Positions 34,561 through 46,599 of a DNA stretch of 64,000 nt are shown here, in pieces (position 1 is the stretch's first letter; each line of letters begins with the position of its first letter). The position numbers and the translations under genes were made by a program. This DNA comes from Prostheceraeus crozeri (taxonomy: Eukaryota > Platyhelminthes > Polycladida > Euryleptidae). Below the pieces are notes generated by a model. That model had not been told where the DNA came from, made no database searches, and worked only from the letters and a program-made list of their open reading frames with translations. The stretch spans positions 186,001-250,000 of the forward strand of contig CAJQUW010004613.1 in assembly GCA_907163375.1 (NCBI GenBank), in the 5' to 3' direction.

Positions 34561-37500
34561 ATGAGCGTGGAAAGTGTTTGGCGAAAGTTGTCGCTCCTAT
34601 TCCTTCTGTACTGTATTCAGGGGATTCCATATGGATTTCAGTCGCGGTTCTTGCCAATGCTAATGCGAAAAGATGGTTCATCTCTCACATATCTTGGACT
34701 AATGAAACTCTTATATATACCTTGGATTATCAAAACTGTTTGGGCTCCATTTGTTGATTCATGTGGGTCTAAGCGTGCGTGGCTACAAAGTAGCATTTCA
34801 GTTTTGATGATGACATGCTTTGTTTTTTCTTTCATATCACTTCGAAATCCTGTGGTACTTTTTATTGGGTTGTTTGTAATGAATTTAGCAGCATCAATCC
34901 AAGATATCGCTGTAGATGCCGTTGCTATAGCAACTTTAAAGACGGAAGACCTTGGTATAGGAAATATTGCTCAAGTTGTAGGATATAAAATGGGCGCAAT
35001 CATTGGTGGTGGAGTAATGATTGCACTTAGCTCTTTCTTGTCGTGGTCATGGATGTTCGTTGTCTTAGTATCGGTTTATATGACTGCATTGATTGTTATA
35101 AGCTCATCGAAACTTCTAAAACAGATGCAAGCACAAGTTGATGGGAAAATCGAAAATTCATTCAATATAAATAAATATTGGAAATCTGTGAAGAATACTT
35201 TTGAAGTGCCAGGAACATCCAGTATCGCTGCTTTTCTTCTTTCGTATAAGTTATGTAAGTACTATGTGCATGTGCATGTACATTACATACTGACCCGCAC
35301 ATGAATGATTTCGTCTCCTTTTAGGCGAGGTAGGATGCCTCAACATGATTCCATTATATTTGATTGATAAAGGCAAAACCATTGCGGTGGTGGGATTTTG
35401 GACAGGAATTGTTGGTCAATGTGCTTCTGTCATCGGTTCTGCTATTGGAGGATGGATATTAAAACGTCAGGTGTAAGTCGAACTGTTGCAAACTTATGTA
35501 GTCTGCCACGCTTTGTATTCGATTGATCCTTTGCATAGGCGTGCGCAGACTTTTAGAAAGGAGGGCTAGTTTTGCAAAAAGTAGTGTTTGCACTTGCAGT
35601 TACCTGTATATGCACATAGTGAAGCAAAACGCTCTATGTTTCCATGTTTTTGATGATATATTTCCTGTTGTCTGTATTCACAATAATTCAGTGAAAGGAA
35701 GCTTCAATGCATTGTACGGATCATTTTTGACTATATAAATTTTGCAAATTTTGCAGTTATTTAAATAGGCTACTTAATTGTAGTGACATAATGAACACAT
35801 GAAGTGTATTTATAATCAGTTCGGAATAAAAATCATCCACTTTGACATGTTAGAATGTTTTCAGAAAAGTATTATCTGAAATGGCGAAATGATATTATTT
35901 ACCTGCAACATTTCATCAGCTATGAGTTATCAATAATGCGCAATATATAATTTAAATAACATTTCACTGGCGGGTATGGGTTGAGACCTGACGGGTACAG
36001 GAGGGTAAAGTAAACTGTTGTAATTGCAAATGCGGTTTTGATAATTGTCAAAATGATCTTTTTAACTTTTTTACCCATCTAATATTTTCATTAAACGTTT
36101 TAAATTATGTACTCATTATTCTATTTCAGACCTACAGCACGAACACTTCATTTCTATTGTTGGTTACGAATTCCATTCATGATGTGCTTGGTCGTGGTAG
36201 TATATTTTGAAGGAAACAGAAGCATTTCACTTGAACGTAAGTTGAACGCATCATGAATTGTGTAAACATAAATGTGTGTTAAGTCCTTCAGCAAAAGTTT
36301 GGCTGAAATGTGATATCGGTTTACACAGATTTAATATTGTTTTTTTTATTGCTATTTAGTTATGTTGCTCAAAGGCAGGCAAACTACCGTAAGCTTCAAC
36401 ATCTAATTGTAAAAATTTTTCATGGGTATTCAAATCTGATATTTCATTGAGAGAATGTTTGGATGCTATGAAACGATAATCAACATGACAATCAAAAATT
36501 GACAATCACTATGCTTTATTTTAGAATGAAAAACTAGATTCTTTGCCATCGCGGTAGCCGCTTGATTGTCATCATGAATCATTCCTGACTCACTTTTCAG
36601 ACTTTCTATCTCAGTCAATAATGGCCCCAGATATATGGCTTCTTTTGTTGCGTGACTCTAGGCAACATACTCTGATTGAGTTTTCGAGATTGCGATTGTT
36701 TTTTGCTTGCCACTATACCAACTGACAGTCGCATTTCCAAATATGGAAGCGTACCCCGAAATGGAATGATGGTCACATACATTTCGAGCGAAATTCGCAT
36801 CAGCATATCCGAAGAAATGTTATCAGTTTTCTCGTACCATTATCCTACTTGTTGTGCTCAAGATAGCTAGTTATTCGATTTTCATCCGACAAATGCAAAT
36901 GTATCCGATACCATAAAGTAAAAGTTAAAAGTATCAAAGACAGGCCTTCGGCGTCCAGCGCCTTCAACGTTCGATGCTTGGATGGCCTCCAACATCAACC
37001 GTTGAAGGCGCTGGACGCCGAAGGCCTGTCTTTGATACTTTTAACTTTTACTTTATTATATCGGCCTGTAAACTGAAAAGGGGAGTTTTGATTACTTTTG
37101 CATAACTTTCTCAGGGAGATGATCTCCCGTCACCTGGGGGCAATTCTTCGGTTTATGATCAGTAACAAGTGACAAGTGATTTATGACAAGTGATTTATGA
37201 CAAGTGATCATGATTTCAATCCTTCGGCTTGATCATCAACCACTTGTCAAGACATGACTAGTTAATCTTACTGAAGACCAGTGGATAATGCGCAGCTGTG
37301 ATTGGTCGAAAAGTGTTGCAAAGCATAGTGAAAACAAACTGTGGGAAAACTGCACAGGAGATTCTTTCGTCATAGATTTCCGTTTCGATTTTATGCTAAT
37401 ATAGCATCTATATTTTACGAATCATTGTAATAATCATTATGATGACAAAGAATAAATGCGATATCAAGTTTTTTAGTTTGAAAAGTCTTGACCTAAGAGC

Positions 37501-40500
37501 ATCGGTGTTTCTAAAACCAACAATGAATTTGTCTGAATTCGCTGTCCGTGATCATAGAAATCTGCAACATCCGATCTTCATGATTATGATAAGCAGTTTA
37601 ATCGTAGACAAGTCAGACTTCAGTCCTACCAAATAAGAACATTGCCAAGAGATGACTGCTACAGAAAGTTCGAAGCTGCGGGGAATAGAAAAAAATGGAA
37701 GCCTCCTGTTTGGCAAATTTGACGAGGCCAAACGTCATACTAAATAAACACGAGTGAATGCATTGAATAGCAATGAATAGTAGGCATACAGAATTGGCGG
37801 GACTTGACAGTGGGAATAGATGACCAATATTTACCGGACACAACGTTTATGAATAGCCACAAGATGACATTGGTAAGAATACCTAGAAAAAATCGCAAGG
37901 AATAAGACCTCGCCTTGCAACCTCGATGTCAATCCACTTTACTCGCCCATTGTAACAATCCAAGTACCGTTACTAATTTTCCTTTTCGAAGAACTCTGAC
38001 TGGAGAGTGATGGCGCACTGTCTTGCATTCAAACAACGTCATCCAAAATGTACGATTCTTACAATGGGAACAATAATGTTATTGATCATTTCAAAATAAT
38101 TGGCCCCATTTAGAGGATTATAAGAGTAAACGAGCTTGTAAAAGAACAAAAATTGAGATTCCATCGCAAAACGGAACACCGTGATCATTTAGCAGCTTTT
38201 GCTGTAGTGAATTGCGCTTTCCAATAAATTCAGCTATGCTCATCCACGTTATACCTTTCAAATGCAGATTTGATCACATCTGTCAACAGAATGCGTCCCT
38301 GGCCGTTTTTGTGCACATGCTGTGTATACTTCTCGAACCAATCAGCGAACTATTTTTCGTACTTATTTAAGTCTCGGTCTTCCTGGCCTATATCAATCCA
38401 GTACTGATCCAGATTCATGAAATTTCTTTGATCAAAGGTCACTGTATTACCAAGGAGCTGTTAGGTGCATGTTCATGTAGAGTGTTACACATACAACAAG
38501 TACCATGAAGAAAATATCAATTACGCAGACGAATATTTTTCTAATTTGGCAATTGTGTGTAGAAAAAGATGACTGTAACATACAAAAAGTTCTAAATATA
38601 GCAGCTTGCAATGTTTCTTAAACGTTGCCTGTTTTCTACCACTTACGAGCGAATCTATTACAGCATCTTTTAAGCGAATATTTATTTACCTAACATGAAA
38701 TACAGAAGATTCATTTACAGAAATTTTTGGCAAAAGCACTTTTCCATATGTGCTCTATTAACATGTATATCCCTACATGTGTTCAATTAATACATGTCTT
38801 CAATTGAAGTATGCTGCTCACATTTCATAAGAGAATGAAGAGTTCTCATAAATTATGCATTATAATTATGCAATAAATGTTGAGTATCATACGTTAAGCA
38901 AGACTGTCCGCGTCTGTTTCGCAGTGAATTTCTCCAAGGGCCGAACTAGTTTATATTCCAAACTCCACTTTCTAAAAACTATGTAAGAAAGACAAATTCT
39001 CGACTTTGCATTTCACATTATTGTAAATATCATTGATAGGTCATTCACTTTTTAATTAAATGTGTTCTACTTCCACTGATACTGATAATGCAAGCATGAT
39101 AGGTAAAAATTCTTCCGTCATAAATACGTGATTATGACAAGTAAAAGCATATTGCTGATCAAGTCGAAGAATTCAATCACTTGTCATACCACTAGTTACT
39201 GGTGAAAATTTACTGATCAAAATATACTTGTCAACTTGTCAACTGATCATGTCGAAGGATTGAAATCACTAGTTACTTGTCACTTGTCACTTGTCATAGC
39301 GCATGATCAGTGACCGAAGAATTGCCCCTAGGATCTGCACTGTACGAGTATCTCGAGGTTGATGATACTCAGGTTTTGTACCCAAAGCAATGCACGATAA
39401 GCTGTCAACAAGGGGATCGATAAAAAAAAACTTTATCCACGTCATCACAATCTCCATTAGTTGATAGCCTTATACGGGAGGGTGTTCATGATGAGGATGA
39501 GAAAGCAAAAATACGGCACTCCCTTTAGTAATGGCTTTAATAAAAATTAGTTGCTAAAAATATATACACGGCAAACGTTTCGCGACGCAGTCGCTGCCTC
39601 AGTGCACTAAAAAGAAATATTCACCTTCTTTTTAGTGCACTGAGGCAGCGACTGCGTCGCGAAACGTTTGCCGTGTATATATTTTTAGCAACTAATTTTT
39701 ATTAAAGCCATTACTAAAGGGAGTGCCGTATTTTTGCTTTCTCATCCTCATCAATCTCCATTATTTTTCACCAATTGGTCATTTGAATCATGAGGTCCTG
39801 GAAACTACCTTCACATCATTCCCTACCGAATTTTGACATCACTTTTTCAATGTAATTCTTTTGAGATAAACCAGTTTTTGCCATCTGCTTGAATGCATGC
39901 TAATTCCAAATTGTAGTGTAATGGTCCCATGCCCTTCATGGCAAATCGGTTCATCAAATCATTTTTACTGAATTCATAAGCTTATCATTTTCCACCGCAA
40001 TGATTAAATGATTAAATCATCAACATGTAGGGCAAATTATACAACTGCATTCGTTTTTTAAAGATGCAACAATTAGACTTGTATTGATGAAAGCCAATCT
40101 CAACCAAGTATTCTGTAAAAGTAAATTCCAACAACGAGATGCTTGTCTTAGTCCATAGAGTTCGCTGAAAAAGACAAACCATAATATGGAACATAATATA
40201 TAATATATATATTACATAACATATTATGTTCTTGACCTTTCACTACATACCATGGAGGTTGTTCTACATACATGTAAATCTCATTTTTCATAACTTTGCG
40301 ATCAGAAAAGCTGCAACAACACCCATTTGATGATTCTTGTAATCTTTTTGAATTTCCCTAGAGTAAATCTGAAAATATTATTTTATCCTAACACAGATCT
40401 GTAGTGCCATCATCAACAATTGGGTCATTTTACAGAAAACGACTTTTTAGTTGGTTAATGCTAAAAAATAAAAGTCAACAATTGTCAAACATTTTTGTTC

Positions 40501-43194
40501 CTAAACAATCATTACGTATGCTTCAGGATGTAATTTACATTTTGAATGATATCCATAAACCAAATTAATTAAAGCTTGCGTACCGGAGCTGACCGTAATG
40601 GTGCGTTCCGGAGTTGACATCACGGGCTGTACTTTTCTGAAGTTGATATATACCATTCTGCTTCATGGTCATGGATGTGTATATAGTAAGTGCAATGCAT
40701 GTAGTCTACATAGCATGTCAACTATCGCTATTTTTGAAGTGTTACTTGTTAGACCTACTTCCATGATTCTACTCTCCATTATGTCTTTTGCGTGCGCGGT
40801 ATACAACGCAGCTCTACATAGTGATTTTTTCAAGTGTTTTCATCCGAATTATTCCCCGATTCCTCCTCAGTGTTTGAGATTTGCAATTACTCACCGAACT
40901 ATTTAGAAATAAATACTTGTGCCCGAATTGTGACTTTTCATGGCTGTAGGCCTACACTGACTACAAAGATTATCAGAACTGTTGAAAGATGCATATGCGC
41001 ATGAACAATTATGAATATCGACAGTTATAAACTTGCTGTGAATATGCATATTCTTAAATATAAACGTGGGCCTACACTTTCATGCAGATGCGAAAACCTA
41101 CTTATGTAGGCCTAATGACAGTACGCCTTACATCATGAAAAGTCAATACGTTCCAGAATTAGTCCAGGACTTATTTTCCAACATTAAAAGCAAGATATTC
41201 AGGAGGAGTAATGGAATATCTCAAATGAAACTGTCTCATAAGTTGCTATGAAGAGTAAGCCTACGTAACAATTGGACGGATGTAGTAGCATGCAGGCTTA
41301 GGCCCATGCTATAATTTACAGTCACTCATCTGTGTGGCATATTTTCAGTATTTGGTTACATAGAAGTCACATAGAAGACATTCCAACAGACGAAAATGCT
41401 TTACATTGATTGATGAGATACGCAAAAACACCAAGAAAGAATTCTAATGCTTTACGAAAGATGCTGAAAAGTCAAGATTAACTTGGATGAAATAAATTGA
41501 AACAAAACAAACCAGAAAATGAATTTGAAACACCAACTTTTTACACTGAATCTAAGAAAGTGTGGTATTAGGTTCTAGCAGCTCAGATATGTTATGTTAT
41601 AATAACATCCGGATTCATTTTTGAAAACATTAGTCTTTTATTTTTCGCATGACTTTGTTGGCATCTATCGCTTGAATTCATGTGGCACATCATTCCTTTT
41701 TCGGAGTTGGCCTATATTCTTAGATCAGAGCTGCGTCGAGCCTCTTGCACATCGATTTGAAGATGATTGAAGTGCTGACACTTCAAGGTTCCGGGGTTGA
41801 CATTATTTCTCTTCAGAGTGAAAGCATCTGAATCCTGAATCCCAATCTTACTATACCATAATGTATCAATACTCATCAAAGTAAAATTCAGGACCACCAG
41901 ATTCGGCATTGATTTTTTGGGCTAGATAAAGAAAGCGTTCGGGAGTTGACATTGAATAAAAATACGCATCAGTTGCTATTTTTTCATTGTGCTGTTAGGG
42001 TGAGAATTTCACGAAAGAGTTCAAATCTGAGGATGTGTACATTCCTAAAAAGATGTGAATATTTAGATTATGTGTAAAAAATCATTGGAATTATCTTATA
42101 CATGTAGGAAAAAAATATGTAATAAGCGTTCCGGAGTTGCAAGATTTTTTGTTACAAGGACAAAAATACATTTTTTTCAAAATTCAAAAAATTTGGAGAA
42201 ATTTTGATACTCATTCAGAAGAATATCTAACACATTGTAAATACGATTACATTATTGTTGAAATGCATGTGTATTTATGGCCTAATACAAAAGTTGAATG
42301 CAAAATAACGCGAAAAAACGTCTCAATCTGCCTTAGTAAATAGCGTAGAAGGTAAACCATGAAGACTTTTGAGCTGAAACTTTACGACGTGTTTTACAAT
42401 AAGATAGAGCACAAGCTATGTTTCATTTACCATTCGTAATTACTCTGTTCAAATTTTGAAGATGGGTTACACAAAGATTCCACTTTTCTGGAGAATGAGA
42501 CAATGAGAACTTAACAGCTTCGATATGAAAGGTGCAAATGTCGTATAAGTATATCTGAATATTATCAATTTTCCAATTTTTCTGATTTCACTGTTCCTAC
42601 GAATTTTTCCATTGCTACGTGCGATTGACTCTTATAAAAGATAGTTTCCGAATACTGAAAAGATTGAAGCAGCTATCTAAATTCAATCTGTTCAAGTCAG
42701 TTGGCTATAAATAGATCAGATAGAGACTTTATAGATTGACTATAGATAGATAAAGATACCGACTTTAGTAATGCACTACGGTTTCATTAACCGGAGCCTA
42801 AGAAAATGTAGGTGGCTTCGCAGTGATTAAGGTATTGATATTGTTGCCTCCGGATTTTCACACTGATATACAAATACATTTATTTTCAGATTTATGTTTC
42901 ACTCTCATGAATATTCTCCTCTTCATCAGTGGCATTATAACAACTGTAACCTTTACATTGATGATGGAACTTTCCCAGAGTGCAAGAATCGGAATTCAAG
43001 CAACACATTTTACAACTTTGTCTACATTAGAAGTGCTCGGTAAATTATTGTTTGGAATTATTTCGGGAATGATAAGTGATCAGTTCGGTTACTTGAACAG
43101 TTTTGCATTCTGTGTGATGCTCGCCTTTTTGGCAATATACTTTCTTCGCAATTTAGTGAATATTGTGTCATTTTCAAAAGTTAGTGATCAATGA
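34561..43194 (+). CDS. MFSD3: MFSD3-like major facilitator transporter, four coding exons
   Basis: Exons 34558-35254 (ATG at 34561), 35325-35472, 36130-36236 and 42890-43194 (stop TGA). All introns are GT-AG (donors GTAAGT, GTAAGT, GTAAGT), and phases 1, 1 and 1 match across each junction. The protein is 417 residues, against 412 in human MFSD3. Hallmarks include IQGIPYGFQ at residues 19-27, KTVWAPFVD at 58-66, QDIAVDAVAI in the third or fourth helix, and ITTVTFTLMM then LSTLEVLGKLLFG in the last exon, each with a close match in human MFSD3. About 12 hydrophobic helices fit a plasma- or organelle-membrane MFS carrier related to the acetyl-CoA transporter SLC33A1. The substrate is not settled. 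The coding sequence is free of stops and looks like a working host gene. The start lies three bases after an acceptor AG (34556-34557), so a 5' non-coding exon is likely. Confidence 0.93.
35473..36129 (+). other. MFSD3-like intron 2
   Basis: AT-rich intron of 657 bp. A 71-codon frame at 35523-35738 is chance or a relic. No repeats recognised. Confidence 0.5.
36440..36885 (-). mobile_element. Ty1/copia fossil, RNase H part
   Basis: Minus-strand sequence resembles the RNase H end of copia pol, including a SISGYASIFGNATVSW-like box and a KEAIYLGPLL-like helix. Broken and partial. It probably belongs with the RT piece at 39790-40200, the two now separated by younger insertions. Old, given its decay. 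Confidence 0.75.
36913..37056. repeat. perfect 57-bp-arm hairpin
   Basis: Arms 36913-36969 and 37000-37056 are exact complements (ATAAAGTAAAAGTTAAAAG at the outside, GCGTCCAGCGCCTTCAACG at the inside). The 30-base loop can itself pair (GATGCTTGGA with TCCAACATC), giving an almost continuous 144-nt hairpin in the sense strand of intron 3. Confidence 0.92.
37133..39332. mobile_element. 2.2-kb element with inverted ends CCTRGGGGCAATTCTTCGG
   Basis: The left end CCTGGGGGCAATTCTTCGG and the inverse right end CCGAAGAATTGCCCCTAGG match except for one base, followed inward by ACTTGTCA/TGACAAGT words and GAAGGATTGAAATCA. The inverted similarity continues for about 120 bp. The interior shows no transposase. 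No target duplication was identified, so the superfamily is unknown. Confidence 0.7.
39460..39751. mobile_element. 292-bp insertion made of a perfect 261-bp hairpin, 12-bp direct repeats
   Basis: Arms 39491-39616 and 39626-39751 (126 bp each) are exact complements around the 9-base loop ATATTCACC. CAATCTCCATTA stands at 39448-39459 and again at 39752-39763, as a target duplication would. The arm holds CTGAGGCAGCGACTGCGTC next to GCGAAACG, which resembles the hammerhead-like segment of Penelope-like elements but lacks the full CUGAUGA core. Confidence 0.85.
39790..40200 (-). mobile_element. Ty1/copia fossil, reverse transcriptase part
   Basis: Minus-strand copia RT features: a TEYLVEIGFHQYKSNCCIF-like segment, then a VDD-type box context and a MKGMGPLHYNLEL-like stretch, as in copia RT between the YVDD box and the LGI motif. 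Broken and partial; extent approximate. Confidence 0.75.
40578..42139 (+). repeat. dispersed motif GCGTTCCGGAGTTGACAT, five copies
   Basis: Copies at 40578 (GCGTACCGGAGCTGAC), 40603, 41788 (GGTTCCGGGGTTGACATT), 41935 (GCGTTCGGGAGTTGACATT) and 42125 (GCGTTCCGGAGTTGC). All are in the same orientation with irregular spacing. The intervening sequence holds no gene. Confidence 0.7.
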
Positions 43195-43720
43195 ATGTAT
43201 TTATCAAATTGATTATGCACAGCTGAATAGGCTATACTTTAGTGATACATAGATTATGCTGGTGGTTTTCAAGCGAATGTTTTGTGCTTAAAACTCAAAA
43301 ATCATTAATGAGTCTGTAGTCGAGAAATCAGTCAAGAATTCAGAGTAAAAATACTTTTCCATGTAGTCTGTCATTCCAAAGCCATAGTCTTCTATACTGG
43401 CGCAGTATGGCAAAAAGTAATTAATGTTGTGTTCATAAGGTTTCCGAGTTCTTTATCATTCTTCAATCACATACTTAAATTTCGCTTCAGCAAGATTAAT
43501 GTTGCATTGAATTGCATGTTGGGACATTAGATCATTTATTTTGTCATATGTATTATAATACCCCATACTACAGTCCGTTTCATAAAAAGTGGATCATCCT
43601 AAAATTTGACTAAATAAAACTAAATAAACTAAATACCATCTGAAAAGTAGTGATGTGATATTGAAGATGCTTCACATTAAATAGCTGCATCTTTGAATCC
43701 CTGTCCACTACATGCAATTA
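43195..43720 (+). other. MFSD3-like 3' UTR, candidate poly-A signal
   Basis: AATAAA at 43613-43618, about 420 bases after the stop and before the mariner element, could end the transcript. No other support. Confidence 0.35.
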
Positions 43721-44995
43721 CGAGGGGTGATTGAAAAGTTCGCGGCCCGATATAGAAAAAAGCATATTTCGCATACGATACATATTTATTTTTCGACATA
43801 ATCGCCCCTACAATCAACGCACTTAGCCCAACGGTGCTGCAATGCGCGGATCCCTTGCTCATAGAAGTGTGAGTCTTTGGAGTCCAGATACTCCTCAACG
43901 GCCTCCATGACGTCACTGTTGGATGCGAAGTGCTGACCACTGAGCTCCAATTTCATTTTTGGGAAGAGATGAAAGTCCGATGGTGCCAGATTAGGAGAAT
44001 AGGGCGGATGGGAAATGATGTCAAACCCACAACCTTGGATGGCAGACATGGCGGTAGCGGAGGTGTGAGCAGGCGCATTGTCTTGATGGAAGAGCACGCC
44101 TTTCGTGAGCTTCCCTCTCCGCTTGATCTTGATCTGCACTCGTAACTGCTGCAACAAATGAGCGTAGTACTCGCCAGTAATTGTCCGACCAGTCTCTAGG
44201 AAGTCCAACAACAAAACTCCCTTCGAATCCCAAAAAATGGAGGCCATGACCTTTCCCGCGGACCTGGTGACCTTGGCTTTCCGCGGAGTTGGTGATCCTG
44301 GGTGCTTCCATTGTTTCGATTGTTCTTTCGACTCTGGCTGATAGTGGTGAACCCAAGTCTCATCCATCGTAATGAACCGGTCCATGAAATTTTCAGGATC
44401 TCTTACGAACAGCGCCAGGTTGTCCCTTGAGATGAGAAAGCGGGCTCGTTTGTTCTCTGGTGTGAGCAGTCGTGGCACCCATCGAGCGGAAACTTTGTTC
44501 ATGCCTAGTTCATGATGGATGATGTTATGGACACGCTCTTGTGAAATCTTCAGTTCGAAGGCAATCTTTCGCTCGGTTGTACGGCGATCATCAAGAATAA
44601 TCTTTTAAACATGATCGATCACATCTTCTGTGCTCACTGTCACTGGTCTTCCACAACGGGGATCATCTTCCAAGCTCTCTCTTCCTTGCTTGAATTCTGA
44701 AGCCCACTTCTTGACTGTGGTGTAGGACGGAGCTTTCTCACCAAGTGTTCCAACCATATCATCATGAATCTCCTTTGGTGTGAGTCCTTTCAAGCCGAGA
44801 TAACGAATAACAGCTCGATTTGAAACGTGATCCATCTTACGCAACACTTATCTGACTAACTGACTGATAAGTTAGTAACTGAAGTTAAGTAGCTGTGGTT
44901 TACCAACAGTTCAGCGGATCGACTGATCACTCGTCATGCGCCGCCAGCACATTCCATTGTATCAATCCACATGTGCATAATGGCCTGGCTTTAAG
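43721..44995 (-). mobile_element. mariner element (DD34D), right end unclear
   Basis: Left end CGAGGGGTGATTGAAAAG next to TTA is a typical mariner terminus. The corresponding inverse at the transposase 5' side is not clearly found; only GGCCTGGCTTTAAGCTTTC near 44980 is a weak match. The transposase between is nearly complete. Confidence 0.85.
43786..44847 (-). pseudogene. mariner transposase DD34D, single nonsense codon
   Basis: One minus-strand frame of about 354 codons from 44847 to 43786, broken only by TAA at 44605-44607. N-terminal helix-turn-helix region with TTVKKWASEFKQGRESLEDD, the linker GRPVTV, then MDETWVHHYQPESKEQS, VLFHQDNAPAHTS and PPYSPNLAPSDFHLFPKMK. The second and third Asp are 34 residues apart, as in true mariners (the SETMAR transposase half is of this kind). 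Length matches the usual 345-354. With one visible lesion this copy is young by element standards. The first in-frame ATG (at 44835) may be the real start. Confidence 0.93.
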
Positions 44996-45369
44996 CTTTC
45001 TATGTCAGGCCGAGACATAGGCCTTTTCAACAGATTATCCTGCAAATTATATGATGCCTGGTTGGGCGAACGTGGGCTCATCAGATATTGTCACACGATC
45101 AGATCATGGATTACTCGGAATATTCTATGTCATGGAATGAATCATATTGTTTTCAATAATGACATCTCAGTTACATTCACTTTTGTGTGTAGTTTAGTTA
45201 CACAAATCATTTATAAGTTCGTTCATGAGTACAGTCCGGAGCGTGATGCGCAACCCTAAATTCTCCAAAATCGGAGCGCAGAGCGTTCTTGGGTCGACGA
45301 AACCGTAGCGAAAATTTTGCCGGAACCCGATGCCTCTTCCGCATCCGTAAGATCATGAGTCAGTTATCA
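44996..45369. other. no gene seen
   Basis: Unassigned sequence with no supported frame. Confidence 0.35.
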
Positions 45370-45935
45370 TCATTTATTTTCGTCAGCATTTTTCCTTCTT
45401 ACGAAGGGTTGCTGACGTTCGCACCATGATGACGCACTATCTCGTCCGATCTCAGGACATGACCCATTCATCTTAAGCTGCTTCTTTTCATTACCTGAAC
45501 AACAGTCTCCGTCAACCCCAAACTGCTGCTTCTTTCTGTCAGCAAGTTTCACTCCGCACATTTTTCTCTTATCATAGATCTTTCTGTTCTTCGGAAGACA
45601 CCCTCTTTTGTAGATCCTACATTCCCCGTCTCAGACCCGCAAGTCATGACTGATTGGATGCATACTTTGTAAAAACTTCTTAGTCTGTTAGTAAAGCATC
45701 TTCCGCACAGCAGCCATGAGAGTTGATTATACTCTAAGCAAGTTGAGTGGGAATTTCGGCGCGGTTGAAGGTTGCCGGAGGAGCTGTGCTCTCTGCAGTC
45801 CGTGACGATGTGCTCCACAGTTTTAGGCGTATATGTCCAGCGCAGGTGGCGAACTCTCGCAGGCCTCAGCATTCAAAGATCGCAGCTGCGGACAATCATG
45901 ATCTAAGCTCACAAATGTTTGGAAAATCACCATAA
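45370..45935 (-). pseudogene. LINE remnants, C-terminal pieces
   Basis: Minus-strand fragments: WTYTPKTVEHIVTDCREH, like the zinc-knuckle (T-V-E-H-x3-x-C) near the end of several LINE ORF2 proteins, then KVCIQSVMTCGSETGN and ERSMIREKCA / VKLADRKKQ, like the Y-G-x-E-T-W ... R-M-I-R-W-M-x-G-V-x-L-x-D-R run of another LINE C-terminus. The order and mixing suggest two overlapping old LINE scraps. Confidence 0.6.
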
Positions 45936-46599
45936 ATGATTTTTGACGAATATGTAGTCTAATTATGCTGATTGATAAACAACACTCGCATTGGCGAGTG
46001 ATGAGACCATGGCCTCAAGAGTAGCTTTTCACACCAGCAGGAATTCATACAACTTTTGCATCTATGATTTCAAAAAGTATTTTTGAAGACTGGGTCCAAA
46101 ATAATGTGTTATTCGATTCGGAATGGACTGATAGACCTCAGCCAGCACGACTCATACTGAACACAAAAATTGATTGAGATTTTGGAGTGGTTCTGACCAT
46201 GTTTTGTTTTATGACATAACGAATATTATTTGCATTAAGGTGTGGAAAATTACTAGCAAAAAGTTACTTTGTGTCCAAACGTGCATGGTGATGATTTTCT
46301 TCATTGAAAAAGATTATCTTCCGCTTTGTAGTAGGCAGCCTCTTTATAAAACTGACCAAAAAATGTATGTTTCTTAATTGCTTCATTCCTACGCAAGTGA
46401 CCAATTGAGCATCGCAGGATTGAAAGTTTCAACCAATCAACGAAGGGAGAAGGAGCAGTAGTTTCACGTAGCAAACTGTGCATGAAGCATTAATTTTTTC
46501 CTGAAGAATGTCTACTTAAATGTCGTGGCCATAGACATCGAAGATGAATGCTATCGAAGTCTAACAATCCGATCTCTGTGGTCTAGATCCAATAATGTA
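45936..46599. other. no gene seen
   Basis: AT-rich, short frames only. Confidence 0.35.

Larger units (their letters stand above)
36237..42889 (+). other. MFSD3-like intron 3, transposon-filled (6.65 kb)
   Basis: Much longer than introns 1 and 2 (70 and 657 bp). It contains two copia fossil pieces on the minus strand, a 2.2-kb element with inverted ends, two perfect hairpins and five copies of a GTTCCGGAGTTGACAT-like word. The exon borders are untouched. Confidence 0.85.
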
